Shown here in pieces: positions 49,501 through 63,122 of a DNA stretch of 64,000 nt. The position numbers were made by a program, and so were the translations under genes. This stretch comes from Galbula dea (taxonomy: Eukaryota > Chordata > Aves > Piciformes > Galbulidae). The stretch lies in the NCBI GenBank assembly GCA_013399015.1, contig VWZX01010081.1, positions 1,966,736 to 2,030,735 of the forward strand, in the 5' to 3' direction. The notes below the pieces were generated by a model that saw only the letters and a list, made by a program, of their open reading frames with translations, was not told where the DNA came from and did no database searches. Position 1 is the first letter of the stretch. Each line of letters opens with the position of its first letter.

Positions 49501-52430
49501 GATAGCCCTGGGGAATGGGACTGTTGACAGCAGCATGTGTTTGTAGCTACCAAATCCCAAATTAAACCCAAATGGAGTGGCAGCACAACTGAGCCACGTG
49601 CTGTTAATGACACTGTTTTGATACAGCATGAGAAGGAGTGACACAGGGCTATGAATAAAACATAGCCCAAACACCTCTGGGGCAGACTTTGTCTGGCACA
49701 ATGAACCCTCTTGACTATGTCACTCAGTAGACATTCAAGAAAACTTGATTTTTAGTTCCAGATTCCCCTAAACAATCTCTGCAAGTAATAAAGGAAACTC
49801 TGACAATAAAACAGCAATACCTGATCTTCTGATTTCTTTTTATTTCTAATCATTGGTATCACAGAGCTTCCTAAAGTCCAGGAGATATTTTGACAGTTCT
49901 ATTTAGCCTATTTGGAGTCTAAATCTTGACATTTTTTACTTGTAGAAATGGAGAGAGAACATTTATTTTTAAGGTGGCAGCTATTTGAAACAGTTTGCTT
50001 AGGTAGTTTCTGGTTTGGTGAATTAGAAGGAAACTGAAAAATAAGGAATATTTAAACCTGCTTGGAAATACTATACCTCCAAGGGAATTTATAGAAATAA
50101 TTGTGCTCAATTTTGAACCTAAAACTTGTAAAAAGCAGAGAGATTTATTTGTAGAAAGGATGTCATGAGTCATTTCACAGTTTATTAACCTGTGCTTCTC
50201 AGCAGAGGGAAGGCAGAGGAAACATCAGATCCCCCCTAAATAGAGGTTGATCCTTATGGTGGGTGTTGATGAACTGAAACAGTGACTTTCAGCAAACAGG
50301 TTTTAAGGCTTTGGTGGCAGATATGAAATGGAGAGTAAATATTCCTAGTGGACTGGAGAAGCTTAGCCCATCAGTGTCTCTGATTGCTTCAGTCAATCAT
50401 AACCCCCCTGAGACAGTGCTGGAATTGGCCTTGTGTTATGCAGGCTCATTGGCTTTTATTGTCTGATGTATTTTGTCCTCTGCAGGAAGAAGATGGTGGA
50501 ACAAACCTAGCCTTGGCATTCAACTTGTTCTTAATTGCAGGGAAGGGAGTTTACTAGACAGGAAATTAGGGCAGCCACTTGCTCTTGGTAGAGGAGGAGA
50601 GGCTCTGACTGTTCCAGGAGACATCATCAACCTGAAATCTAATTAATTAATTATATTTTTCCCAATACTTCACACATCCTTTCAGGTGTTAGATCTCTGC
50701 CCCAGGTGTCAACAATGTCATTTTTTTTCTGCTTCTCTCAATTTTCACCTCTGTAGCTCCATAAGAGCCTGACACATATAAGAAGCAGCCAGACTGAGAC
50801 TTTATTTAGCAGTCTGCCCCATTGGGAATATGTGCACAGTGCCCATTAAGGGGAAGGGATTTCAGCACAGGAGCAATGGTCTGCTTGGGCACAGCTGGAA
50901 AAACTGGAGCTTAAAAATATTAGTACAGAACAGCAACTGTGAAGCTGGTGACTCACTGCAGAAAGTACTGACAGTAGCTTACTATGCTTGTGTTTGTAAC
51001 ATACACATGGACAAAATACAGTTAAAAATACAGAGTATTGGGTCACCACTGGAAGAAAGTGCCATCATTACAAAGCACATCATTTCTTTCAGGTTGTAAG
51101 AAGTCCCAGGAGACAAATGAAATAGGTTACATCACTAATTTCTGGTGGAGCTGTGGAGATCTTGGGGTTGGAAATGGCTGTAAAAAAGGTGGAAAAATGA
51201 AACATTTTGGCTATACTTGAAAGGAAGAGATTGGAATAGGTGCTCAAATTGAGAATGGAGCAGTCATTTTGACCAGAGGGAGCTGAGGACCTGAGGTAGA
51301 GGAAAATCATTTTGGGGGATGCCCTTTTTGAAGTGCTCTGTAAGAAACTTTGTGGTGTGTATTAAAGAAAAGAAAGGTTGTTCTCATAAATGGGATTCAC
51401 AATGAAAATACTCAGTTCTCTGTTACCAGCCTCCATGCTAAACAAGAGCTAGACCTGTGAGGCCTCTGCTGGCAAAAGGAGAACACATTGCCATTCAATG
51501 GAAATTAAAGGATGTCACATGGAAGAACTTGGATGCAGTTGAGCAAGAAAAGTAGAAGTAGTAAAAGGTTATTTATCATTAAAGGCCATAAATCACAGTG
51601 GGCAGATGTCTTTAGAAGGGAATAGTGCCTCAGCTGGTTGGATGTCATTCCTGGTGAGCAAAAACTGAGTAATGACAAATTGAACCCAAGGAGAATTTTG
51701 TAAGTGTTCCCAGTTAATTAAGATACTCCCAATTCAGCAAAAATAATACAAACATTTAAAAAATGGAATTAATGGAGATACAATTAGCATGTTTTTATAG
51801 ATTCATTCTTTGATCATTTATCCCCTGGTCAGCATTTCTTTCCAATACAATAAAAATGGAAGAGATGTGGAGTGTAAGTGGAATAAATGTGGCTGTGAAT
51901 TTCTTTAGGAGAGGTGCAGTGCTAATGCTCTTGATCACCACTCACACCTACACACTGACACTTCAGCTGAAAGCACTTGCAATTAAAAGATAAATCCAGG
52001 TGCCTGTTGGTGTCAAGGAAAAGAGAGAGAGAGATGTTATATTTTCCAAATATCTGTAAACTTTAATATGACACATCTGGCAGCAGGTGGCAAGCCTTGC
52101 TACTTGAGCTGTAGGAAGAAAATCTTATTTATATTACCTCTTTTACCTTTCAGATGCTTTTAGACAGGCTGAAATGTGTAGCTCAAAGGAAAAATATTCT
52201 GCCTGAAGCTAGGAAAAATGGAATTCAAGCCTGTTCCTCTTTCATCTTGCTACAATTAGAGTACAGCTGTAAACCATATATTTCAGAAATTGTTTATGAA
52301 CTCACAGGTCTGTGTAAAATTTAAAAATTAAAATCCCTTTAGGAAATAGTGACCTTGCAGAACTTAAATTGCTTATAACATTCTGAAGGCTGAATTAGTT
52401 AGGAGTAGTGATGAACTAGATAGAAACTAA
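46598..52430. other. Long unique intronic stretch, no gene seen
   Basis: Nearly 6 kb with no recognised transposon or exon. It contains a G/T-rich tract (48900-48977). Frames such as 47163-47519, 49383-49670 and 48551-48799 show no domain. Confidence 0.5.
48900..48977 (+). repeat. G/T-rich low-complexity tract
   Basis: The + strand is almost only G and T with repeated GTTT and several GGG/GGGG runs. It could form an imperfect quadruplex or simply be a decayed simple repeat. Confidence 0.7.
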
Positions 52431-52508
52431 GTAAAAAAGAAGAAAAAAGGGGAAAAAAAAACCACCAAAAAGAAAAGGAAAAAAAAAAAACAAACCAACC
52501 CCCCCCCC
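52431..52508 (+). repeat. A/G-rich tract followed by a C10 run
   Basis: A purine tract of mostly A with GG and ACC interruptions runs into ten consecutive C at 52499-52508. It is a low-complexity tract; the abrupt A-to-C change is unusual but compatible with slippage. Confidence 0.8.
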
Positions 52509-52898
52509 AAATACCTACAAGCTGTTCCTCTCCATCTGTCCAAAGGGCTTGAAGAAAAACCTGATTTCTGACAGAACTGTGTGCTTGTTTCTTCCAGTTT
52601 GCTTCTTATCCTGTTTCTGATCAGACCCCAGCAGCTTTAGCAAATGCCTTACACAGTAGCTCAGCTTGGAGTCAGGAGCTAAGTGTCTCCTGCACCTGGG
52701 ATCCATGCTGTCAGCAGGGTGGGCCAGCACCTGCCACTGGGGAAGGACAAATGTAAGAAGGTGCTTAGATAACAGAAGCATTTCTTGCAAACTGTAGGTC
52801 AAAACTGGCTTAGAGAAGTGGATTCATCTCTGGTCTTGGGGCTTTTGGATGTTTAGTTGTTTTCTGTGTAGAGTTCAAGAGTAGGTAAAAGGGGAGAT

Positions 52899-53325
52899 GC
52901 TGAATGATGAGAGAGCTGGAGAGCCTCTGCTGTGAGGACAGGCTGAGAGAGTTGAGGTTGTTCAGCCTGGAGAAGAGAAGGCTCCAGGGAGACCTTCTTG
53001 CAGCCTTTCAGTACTTAAAAGGGCCTGTAAGAAAGATGGGGACAGTGTTTTTAGCAAGGCCTGTTGTGACAGGACAGAGGATGATGGGTTTACTCTAAAA
53101 GAGGGAGATGCAGACTAGATATAAGGAAGAACTTTTTAGGCAGAGGGTGGTGAGACACTGGCCCAGGTTGCCCAGTGAGATGGTAGATGTCCCATCCCTG
53201 GAACCATGGTTGTTTGGGGCTCTGAGCAGCCTGATCTAGGTGAAGATGTCCTGCTGACTGCAGAGGGGTTGGACAAGATGACCATTAAAGGTCTCTTCCA
53301 ATCCAAACCATTCTGTAATTCAATG
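52899..53325 (+). mobile_element. CR1 LINE 3' fragment
   Basis: It contains GAGGACAGGCTGAGAGAGTT and GAGGTTGTTCAGCCTGGAGA at the start, then GGTGGTGAGACACTGGCCCA, TGGGGCTCTGAGCAGCCTGA, GGGGTTGGACAAGATGACCA and a decayed ATTCTGTAATTCAATG tail. Stops interrupt the coding part. It is closely related to the copy at 56598 (same GGGCTCTGAGCA block). Confidence 0.94.
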
Positions 53326-55756
53326 AATGTCAATCCTTGCCAAGTTGGCTCTGCTAGCATGGCTAATGTCATGTTAAACCTTCTCATCTGCATGTTGCAG
53401 CCCCTATGCTAGTAGTAGGAATGGGGTTGTTGTCTTAGCTGGTGGTGGTCTGCTGTGGTGAGAAAGGTCTCACTCTACTCTCTGTCTTGTACTTTTACAT
53501 CAAAGCTGATGCTCCTGAGGAAGTTTTTGATGGCAGGAGAAAAATTCCCAGTGGTCTCTGGTTGTCAAACATTAGAGAAGTTTTATTAAATGGTAAATAA
53601 GAGACACTATGGAAGGAAAGCCATAAAGAGAGAGAACTTGGCCAAAATACCATGCTGCACAATGGCCTATAAATTAACATGGTAGTTAACTCACACACCA
53701 GAAGCAAGGAAGCTTATATTGGCCATCATGGGGCACTTAGGGGCTTTTACAGCAGGCTGAACTTTCTGCCAGTTAATTTTTATGTTGTTTTTAAACTTGA
53801 TCATCTTCACTACTGTTGTTCAAATGCCATTAATTTAAAGAACTGTCAATCAAAGCTGACTATTGGTATGCAGGGCTTGTGGTGTGCTGTGTGTGTGTGG
53901 CAGAATTCAAGGGAGGCTGAAATGCTGGAGTCTGTTTTGCTTGGGTACAGGATGGAGATCAACTTGGAGTTTTAAAATCCTGTCATTTGATGTTTAACCA
54001 TTAAAAGCAAGGAAATATTTTCTAAAGACTAGCTACCAGCAACATGATGTAGTCAGCTTTTAAGAGTTTTTCTTTCAGCTAGAAACCAGAATTTGCCAAA
54101 TGAAAAACTCAGGTCTGAAATGGACAGAATAGTTGTTTGGGTGGTGCAAAAATAACAATTAAATGTAAGAATGAGAACTACTGTAAAGAGGGAATAAAAT
54201 CCTGTGTAGAAACCCACCAGTGTAAGATTATTCTACTAGCTGAAAGCTTTTACCTGCTTTATCAGTGATGTGTTAGATGGCTGAGCCATGGTGGGTCCAA
54301 GGTAGGCCTGTTGACTTTCTGCTCTTCATTATAGGTAGTGTCAGATTTGTACCTCAAACAGTGGGAGAAACAGTAATAAAACTGATACAGGCAGCTCAAA
54401 ATCTCAATAGGGTACAAAATGTCACTTAGGAAGCTCTTTGATGTTTGTGGAAACAGGGTATTAGCTTTATTTGTCAGTTCTTTCCATTTGCATTTTTCTG
54501 CTCTTTGCTTCCTGAGGAAATCTTTTTCCATTTAATTAAGGGGAAAAAAAAGCTAAGATCCATACTTGTTAACAGGCTTAATTTACAGTGCTGTGCCAAA
54601 GGTTCTTTACAAGTCTTTGTGGGGACTGGGGGAAGAGAGTTTCATATTGTTCCTACTGAGCCCTTAGCAGTCATGGTTATTGGTGCTTTGGTGCCACTGT
54701 CTCCATTATATCTGCTGTTGATGGCCAAATTTTTAGCTGTTAATCACATTTTAAAAAGACATCATCTCACCTGCCTCAGCACCTCATGCACCCACAGATG
54801 TGTATGGAACAACAGCAATTCAGGGGGTTGGTAAATCTGTGACTTTCAAAATCTACTAGACTTTTACATTCTATAATATATATATAATACTATCCAATTT
54901 TCTGATGGGATCTCCTGGAAACCCAAGCTTTTCAAATTTGGGTATAATTTTAAGTTACCCTGAAGATTCTGGGTGTCTGTTGCCTTCATTAATTTTTAGA
55001 ACCATGTGAAAATAAAAGGTGGAACAGCATAAGCATCAATTTCTGTTGTACAAAAACATTTCATAGAAAAGGAATGTTCTGATTTGCATTGTTGCCAACT
55101 TTCCTTTGCTTGTGGGCTTTCTATACCAAATCATGCCATGTTTGCAGCATGATTTTTCATTCAAAGGAACTTTTTGGGGACAGTTCACATGTCCTGTTAA
55201 AAGGTGCTTTCTCTCTTTTTCTTGTATGAATAGGTTATTTATCAATATATATTGCATAAAGAAATCATTCTCTCCATCAAGAAGGATTAGAGAAGACAGA
55301 GATTAACAGTGACAGAGACAAAACTATGTATTATGTTCTCCTTTAAAAAAGAATTGATGAATCAAATGGAGTCCTGGACTTAAATCAGCTAGTTTATCAG
55401 TACTCCCAAAAAGATACCAAATGATTGACTGATGTAGAATATTAATATCCATGGAGACATTGCCATATTGAAATATATGTGCAGAGTCTCTCAGCCTGAG
55501 AAAGCTGCCCCATGGAATTCACAATATTCCAGCTAACTAACTCTCAAAGACAACAAAAATCTCTGCTGTCACAAGCCTGATGGCCAGCACTCATACTGCC
55601 AAATGCCTGTTGCCAGACACACTCATTACTTTAAACTAATCACCATACTAAAACAACAGCAGTGTAATCCCCAAAAGTAACTTCCAAATCATAGAGATTT
55701 CCAAGTGCTGGCAAAATGCAGCTGGGAATTCACTCAGTTTGGGTGGTGTGTAATAG
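53326..55756. other. Unique intronic sequence, no gene seen
   Basis: AT-rich intron. A 129-codon frame at 54445-54834 is paired with an antisense frame over part of its length and has no domain. A TATA-rich patch lies at 54874-54888. Confidence 0.5.
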
Positions 55757-55850
55757 CAGAATCATAGACTCATAGAATGTTAGGGGTTGGAAGGGACCTA
55801 GAAAGATCATCTAGTCCAACCCCTCTGCCAGAGCAGGATCACCTAGATGA
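55757..55850 (-). mobile_element. CR1 3' tail fragment (~95 bp), antisense
   Basis: The + strand reads AGAATCATAGACTCATAGAA, then TGTTAGGGGTTGGAAGGGAC, ATCATCTAGTCCAACCCCTC and GAGCAGGATCACCTAGATGA. This is the reverse complement of the terminal CR1 3' UTR and two tail repeats. The insertion is almost pure 3' UTR, and the low divergence suggests it is not very old. Confidence 0.93.
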
Positions 55851-56597
55851 CTGACTTGTTGGGACACTATTTCAGAGGGAAGTCCTGGAAAGTTTTTACT
55901 GTGAAGCAATGTTGAAACATCCTATTCAATCAGTTCTTGTCAAAATGTTGCTGGATTTCAGTTTGAAATTATACTTCTTAAGTGGTTTATTTTGCATTTA
56001 TGAGTTGATAGAAGACAATAAGAACAGTCTTGACTTAAATTAAATTATTTGAACCCATTTAATATATTTTTTTAAATGTTCATATATGCATATTTTGAGG
56101 ATTTAGTGCTTGTCCAGAATTGGAACAGAAATAAGACTTCAAGTGTCTGTGTTATGTAGGGTATTAGTTGTGTGCTTCCTATCTGCTTTGACTAAAATGA
56201 CTCTGCTGAATCCAGATGATACCATGCCTCCACACCACCAAGCAAGTTAATACAACACTTTAAACATTCTATATTTATAACATTTTACTGAATCTGTTAT
56301 GTAAATTGAGTTTTGCTGATCAGGAGGAAGAAAAATCATTGGTCACATCTGACTTTCATCTCACACATTGTAGCATTTGGACTGAATTGCTGCTTAATTA
56401 AAAAATCTTAAGAGATTGTGCATCTAACAGCATTTCAGAACCTTCCTATACTTGGAGAGAATCTATTGCCTGCTTTATCAGGCAATACAGGGTTTTAATT
56501 CCTACCATCCTTCCAACCCCTACTGTCACAAGTTCATCATGATTTAGATGTGAAACTACACATGAGGAGTCATATCTTATTAAGTAAAATATGTACA

Positions 56598-57129
56598 GGT
56601 GGCCAGCAGGTCAAGGGAGGTGATTCTGCACCTCTTCTCTGCTCTGGTGAGACCTCCTCTGCAGTGCTGTGCCCAGCTCTGGAGTCCTCAGCACAGGAGA
56701 GACATGAAACTGTTAGAGCAGGTCCAGAGGAGGTCACAAAAATGAGGACAGGCTGAGAGAGTTAGGGTTGTTCAGCCTGGAGAGAAGGCTCCAGGGAGAG
56801 CTTAGTGCAGCCTTTCAGTACTTAAAGGGGTCTATAAGAAAGATGGGGACAGTCTTTTTAGCAGGGTCTGTTGTGACAGGAGAAGGGGTGATGGTTTTAA
56901 ACTAAATGAGGATGATTTAGACTAGATATAAGGAAGAACTTTTTTAGGCAGAGGGTGTGGTGAGACACTGGCCCAGGTAGATGTCCCATCCCTGGAAACA
57001 CTCCAGGTTGGGTTGATTTGGGCTCTGAGCAACCTGTTCTAGTTGCAGATATCCCTGCTGACTGTAGGGGGATTGGACTAGATGACCTTGAAAGGTCCCT
57101 TCCAACCCAAACCATTCTCTGATTCTATA
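56598..57129 (+). mobile_element. CR1 LINE 3' fragment (~0.53 kb)
   Basis: It starts in the GGTGAGACCTCCTCTGCAGT and AGCTCTGGAGTCCTCAGCAC block of CR1 ORF2, passes GAGGACAGGCTGAGAGAGTT and TTCAGCCTGGAG, and ends TTCCAACCCAAACCATTCTC with one tail repeat. About 15-20 bases are missing in the GGCCCAGGTTGCCCAG block compared with the copy at 52899. The coding frame is broken. Confidence 0.95.
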
Positions 57130-57479
57130 TATACCCTGTACATACAAAACACACAAATGAAGTATGTTTGTATATATACAAATGCACAGTTACAATCCTG
57201 GTTATGTGAGGACATGCCAAATCCTCTCCATCTGCAAAAGGATGACCTGCTGTAGTACCAAATGAATTACTAAATCTTTTCTAGCTACTACAATATAGAT
57301 CATATCCTTAGAGCAGCCATGAAAGTCAGAGTTACTGCCTGCTTGAGAAATTTTAGCTTGGGTACACCTCTTTCACTGTCACAGGGGGGAAAAGAAATCC
57401 TTCATATTAGAAGGACAAGATATACTACTAGATCATACTTTGACAAATGACCTTTTCCTGGCTTTAATAGCTCCAGGAA

Positions 57480-57716
57480 GGGTCTCTTTGAAAGCAAGTG
57501 AGTGTTTACATTTGCCATCGAACGGGGAAGCATTGCGTGGTTTGCTTGACCTCTGCGAGTTATGTTAGTGAAAATTGCCTTTTGACATATTTATCCTGTG
57601 CATCTCTTGTGCTGAGGAGCAGGCTGAAATTTGGTGCTTTTGTTTCACTAAACTCTTCAGTCTTATCAAAATAGATCCTGAATGTCTTGAAGAAAGATTG
57701 GTGCAGTATCGCTTGT
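57480..57716. other. CpG-bearing island directly beside a CR1 insertion
   Basis: Five CpGs occur between 57519 and 57712 (ATCGAACGGGG, TTGCGTGG, CTGCGAG and TATCGC contexts) in CpG-poor intron. A perfect forkhead-type core (TGTTTAC, 57503-57509) lies just upstream. There is no extended open frame. This composition suits a conserved noncoding element, but conservation cannot be seen from one genome. Confidence 0.28.
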
Positions 57717-58152
57717 TAGAATCATAGGATTGTCAGAATTGGAGGGGACCTCAAAGATCATCCAGTTCCAACTCCCCTGCCTGGCAGGGACACCTCCCAC
57801 TACATCAGGTTGCCCAGGGCCCTATCAAGCCTTGTCTTAAAAGCTTCCAGGGATGAGGCTTCCACAACCTCTCTGGGCAACCTGTTCCACTGTCTAACCA
57901 TCCTAGACATCACCTGTCTAACCATTCCTCCTAATATCCAACCTAAATCTACCCTCCTCTAGTTTGCATCCATTTCCCCTGGTTCTATCACTGTCTGACC
58001 TTCTAAAAAGTCCCTCCCCAGCTTTCTTGTAGCCCCCTTCAGATACTGGAAGGCTACAATAAGGTCTCCTCAGAGCCTTCTCCTCTGCAGACAGAACAAT
58101 CCCAGCTCTCCCAGTCTGTCCTCATAGGAGAGGTGCTCCAGTCCTCTGATCT
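57717..58152 (-). mobile_element. CR1 LINE fragment (~0.44 kb), antisense
   Basis: The + strand begins TAGAATCATAGGATTGTCAG (reverse-complemented tail) and GACCTCAAAGATCATCCAGT, passes CTCTGGGCAACCTGTTCCAC and CATTTCCCCTGGTTCTATCA, and ends in CCTCATAGGAGAGGTGCTCC. A short local duplication of CTGTCTAACCAT appears near 57890-57925. It belongs to the same subfamily as the sense copy at 28735. Confidence 0.95.
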
Positions 58153-60455
58153 GTAGTATTGCATTGCTGCATTAAGTGGAAAAAAGGCATTGTTGCAAGT
58201 TTTCACTAAAGAAGGACAAAATCCATCCTTCCTTATTCATTAGGACCCTTTCAGGCTGTGAGTGTTGTGTCACAGCTGAGCTGACAGGAGGCCATCCTTC
58301 AGGGCAATGAACATGTCAGCCTGTTCTCTTCTCAGCTGTCACTATATCATTATGGCAGAGGGGAAAAAATGCAGTTTGATTGAAACCTGGATTTGTGCAG
58401 ACATAAGGATCATGGCTCCACAGATGTGAGCCTTCCATTTGAAATAGGAATGAAAATATGAATCAGCCTTTATTAAAGTTTGTACAGCTGCCTCTTCCTC
58501 CTGATGTGTTGGGTGAGAAGGGTTCTGTTTCTTCAGCTTTCCTGCATGAGACACTTGCTTTTTGATGCCATTCACCCTTTGGTCACCCACAAAACAAGCT
58601 TCTTGATTTTTAATAAAACTACAGCTATGTCTTATAGTGTTTGTAACAGTGGATGCAGCTCCTAGTCCTAACCTTCACAAGTTAATAGCTAGTACAGACT
58701 TTGCTGAGTAGCATGTTGCCTGTGTGAACTCTAGAAAGCAAAGCTTGAAGTCAGTAATGGTAAGAGGAAGAGTTGGTCTTTAGGGGAAAGATTGTACTGG
58801 AGCTGAATGTCCAGTTTTCAGCAGGACCTTGAGTAAACTGCTGAATCTCAAGAATCTTTTAATAAACACAGTTCAGATAATGCAAATTTTGTGTGTGTGT
58901 GTGTATAATACAACACAGCTCTACAAATACCTTACATTAAAATCACTATAGCAGTTAGAAATTGATATTATTCTTACAATTCACTATATACTACTTTGAC
59001 ACAGGCTACTTGTGTAGCTTATTAGCTCTTCAGCTGTCTGGAGAGAATAAAAACATCCCATGCAGATTTCACCACTGCCTGGTATCAGAAGTGACATTAA
59101 AAGCCATTATATTTGAAGTCTGTTTTAGATTGAATGGACTGTCATTAAGTTATTTCAAAACATGATGATAATGTGACAGCAAAAAATAAGTGTGAAAACA
59201 TGGATTTGTTTAGAAAATAAACTGTTGAAGGGAAGTAAATCAGATGTAATGTCTTTGATGACCACATCAAAGCACTTGACAGTGTGATGCATGAAGAGGA
59301 AACAGTATCTAGAGGAAGGACAGAGGAAAGGAAGAACTGGAGGGATTTTAGAAAACCAGTATTCTGACTTTGTGCTTTTAAGATGAGACTGATTAAGGAA
59401 AAACAAAACAAACCCCAAACTCATGACTGCTGAATTTCACATCATGCTTTTAGTCTGTTTTGAGATTCACTGCTGATAAAAGAGCTTACTAGAGGATCCA
59501 GGGGCTACCTGAGAAGAAAGAAGATGTGATTCAATATCTTGGCCTAAACTTGATCTCATTTACTCTAGTTATTGCAAATTACTGGAAACTAATTTAAGCC
59601 TTACTTATTGCAGAGGTGCTGCCCTGATCTACAGAGTCAGGAGGGAAATGTGAACACCAATATCAGCCATCTGTACAGTGCTTTTTGTGGAGGCCCTGAA
59701 AAACCCCCTACTCAGTACTTTTTCAACTTACATAATGTGTTCCAGTCCCAATTGCTCTATCTATCTATTAACCTATATATATCTATACTGGGAAAAAGAG
59801 TGCAAATCTAAGATGCCATTTGCTATTTCAGTCTGTCCTTGAAACTTCAAATAAATCAGACAGAATAAGACCACTCTGATTTCCACCAGCACCACACATA
59901 GTAGGGTTTCACAGGCAGAGTTCTCACTGCACTTACTCAGAGTAGCTGCAGTGTGGTTACAGAGGGATTTTTTATTATTTTCAGATGAAATTGTAGCATC
60001 ACTGATACTGCACTTCCTTGGAAGCAACACTCTAGGCAATAACACATCTTTTGAAGTATGAGCAATGCTGTATGCAGAGCTCCTTTTTAGCCTCAGAAAT
60101 GCTGAATAGTTTTGACTGTGACATGCTTTTAAAGTACTCACCTTCCACTGTCACTAGGCTTTAATAAGGGCAAGCATCACACAATAAAATAAAAGGTCAT
60201 TTAGGACAAGAATGTAAATATATGGGAAATCCTTAGCAAAGTTATTCCTTGATGCTTGCTGGGGGAGTTCATTCCAGTCTAGCTTTCAGAAGAGTAAAGT
60301 ATCTTAAGCTATTTGTTTATCAACAAATAATCCTCTTCATAAATTTCATACTCTGCTTAAGTCTTTCTCCCCTGTTTGCTTTTGCCTGCAAACACACACA
60401 CTCACTGGCTTCTTTAAGCTGATCCTGTGCAATCCCCAGTGGAAGGGGAGCTAGT
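58153..60455. other. Unique intronic sequence, no gene seen
   Basis: It contains a (GT)7 run at 58891-58904. A 122-codon minus-strand frame at 59773-60141 has no domain signature. No transposon was recognised. Confidence 0.5.
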
Positions 60456-60489
60456 GGGGGGTTTTTTTTGGGGGGGGGGGGTGTTGGGG
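60456..60489 (+). repeat. G-rich tract with quadruplex potential
   Basis: It consists of six G, eight T, twelve G, TGTT and four G. The three G blocks contain enough guanines for a four-stranded G-quadruplex on the + (sense) strand. As a homopolymer-rich tract it is also prone to sequencing error. Confidence 0.8.
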
Positions 60490-63122
60490 AGTTTTACTAA
60501 GTTATTTATTGATTTTTTTTTTTTCAGGAGCACTTGTTTCAGTCAGTGACCCAGTCTAAACTATATTTGTAGAACAAGAAGAGAAAAAAAAAGAACAGAA
60601 AAAACTAGGATAACTTCAAGTGCTGTTTAGAGGCTTTGCCAGCAGAGCTGCACCCCTGTAATTGCTGCTGACAAGCCTCTGCTGGGGAGAGCTGGCCCAG
60701 CACAGGAGCTGCACAGCATCATTGTAAAGCTTCCTGGCCTCAGGTATTCAGTGCTACCCCAGGGATTAATTAGCTGGATTGACAATTAATAGGACAAAAC
60801 TAGATTCAGCTCTACTGGTCCAAATTGATGACATCTTGCTGTTAGCTTCAGCTGGTGTGTTTCCTGAAAGGGTCAGAGCTAAACAAGGAGTGGGACTAAG
60901 ACAAACATAGAGCAAAAGTAAGAAAGTCCTTAACCTAAATCTGACCATTCAGACATTTACTTTGTGCTTGATTTCATTCACTCTTATGCTCTGATAGAGA
61001 CCTTTGTTTTCTCTGGGCTTATTAATGACATCCTGCAAAGCCATCTTATTAAAGGTGCAGTAAATGTTTAGGGGGGCAGGTAGTGTCACTTTTTCAGTTC
61101 ATTTCTACAACAATTTTCCTGCACTTTTTGGTTCTAAGACCTTTTTTTAGAAGAACTTGCATCCAGATCTCTTTTTTTTTTTTTTTTTTACTTTTTTTTC
61201 CTGTTCTCTTTAAATAATAGAAGTGTTTGTTTCAGGACAAGTGAGAGGTGCTAGAAGGGGCAGGCATCATGGTTGAATTGTAGGCTCCAGATTGTAAAAG
61301 ACTTCTAAAGTTGGGTGTTACTAAGAGCACATTTAATCAGAGCAAGTGACAAACAATTTGTTGGAAGACACATAAATACTAGTAGGAAACTAATTTCAGT
61401 GTCATAAAAACCAATCAACTCTTGCATATAAAGTAAATGGAAAAAGGGTACCCCTGCACATTACTGCTCCTGCTGTGTACCACATTCATTTACAACAAGT
61501 GCTTTTGACCAAAACAGCCTTTTTTTACCCTCAGAATAAAGCAGGGGCAGAAAAATATTCCAAAAGGAATATGTAAAACCAGCTGCTGGAGTTTACTTTT
61601 TTCCCTTCTTAGTTGGTCATATTTAAGAATCATAAACTGCCTTGTTGCTTAAGAGCCTGACCTTCTCTGTTAGCAAAGCTTGCACCTAAAAATCCTGCAA
61701 AGTTTCAATTTCTAAATGTCACAAAATATCAAATGAGTGCAGAAGATAAGAAGCAAGTCAATAAATGTTTGTATTCTTCTGTTGATGCTCTTTTGTATTT
61801 CTTTTTATAGGGAAAGAAAAAAATTAACCCCAAGTTTAATCTCTCCTCCAAATAAAAGGAAGAAAGAGCAAAGCCTGGGGTAACAGTCAGTTAAAATATT
61901 GATTACAGTGCATAGCAATTTACTGAAAAAATAAATAAATAAACTGAAAATGCCTTCCAACTATTTAGGAGAAAGCATACTGTTTCCTACAGTGGGAGGA
62001 AGTATAATTAAAAAGCTATCAACAGTCTGGGATTGTCAAAAGTACTTTGTCACCTGAAGCACATTCCTTGTAATTATCTTTTGGGCTTTAAGCTAGATCA
62101 CCATTAACCTCCAAAGAAGAAGGGTTACTCTGCTTTCTGGTGTGAGAAATTGTATCATCATGTAAATTAAACCCTGTTAGGTAGTCAAATTGGATTTGGG
62201 AAACTATTGAGTATTAAAGCTAGTCATGTATGTTATCAAATGACACAAAGCATCAAATGCTAAGAGGGAAAGAAACAGAGGGTTTTTTTCCTTTCTTAAA
62301 AATGTCACCATTCTTGTGCAAAAAATGTATCTTTTTTGGTGAAGCTAAAGACAAGAAAAAGAAATACTATGTCTGTTTGATTACATAGTTGGGGTTTTGC
62401 ATTGTTGTTGCTTTGTTTGGTTTCTGTAAAATTGCCAGAGAATAGAAAATGAGACAACCAGTGTTAGCTGCTAATAGTATCACAGAACTTCACATCACCC
62501 ATTCTCTCATACCCTGACACAGAATTACCAGGGCTCATAGGCAATGGCTTCTTCTACCCATATGAATCCAGGTTCCTAAATCTGCTGCTGATATATCTGC
62601 AGCAATCAATAGTGCCTGGATGGAAGCAGATTTCTTCATCTCTGTGATTTAGTCTAACTGGTATTATGGAACATATGAAAAAGTTTTAACCAAATTCTTT
62701 AGGACATAGAAGATATTACTTAGGGAAAAAAAGGAAAAAATAAACCTGAATTTGCTTTTTGCTGTAATCAGCATATGCCTGAAGAATTTGTGTTTTGAAT
62801 TCAAGCAGAAGAAATGCCTTTTAAGTCTAGATTATTTTTTCTTGTTAGCTTTTCTAGCTGTGCTTACAAAGGTGCAGTATTTCAATGACCAGCATAAATT
62901 AAAGGGTGGTTTCACTCTGCTTGATAACAAGTTAGGACTTGGCAGTTCTAGAAGCAAGCCTGCAAAAACACCAAGGGTGCTGATAGGTTTAAGGATTGCC
63001 TGTTCACATAGGCCAAGTTGAGGTGTATCATCAGCACTTCAGGATTGCAGAGTTTCTTATGGTGGCAAATGTTTGTTGTCCTCTTTCATGCCATCCCCCT
63101 GTGTTTACTGGCTGCTTGCTGA
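60490..63122. other. Unique intronic sequence with homopolymer runs, no gene seen
   Basis: An 18-base T run at 61172-61189, followed after AC by eight more T (61192-61199), is the main simple repeat. No CR1 sequence, exon or RNA gene was recognised. Confidence 0.5.
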
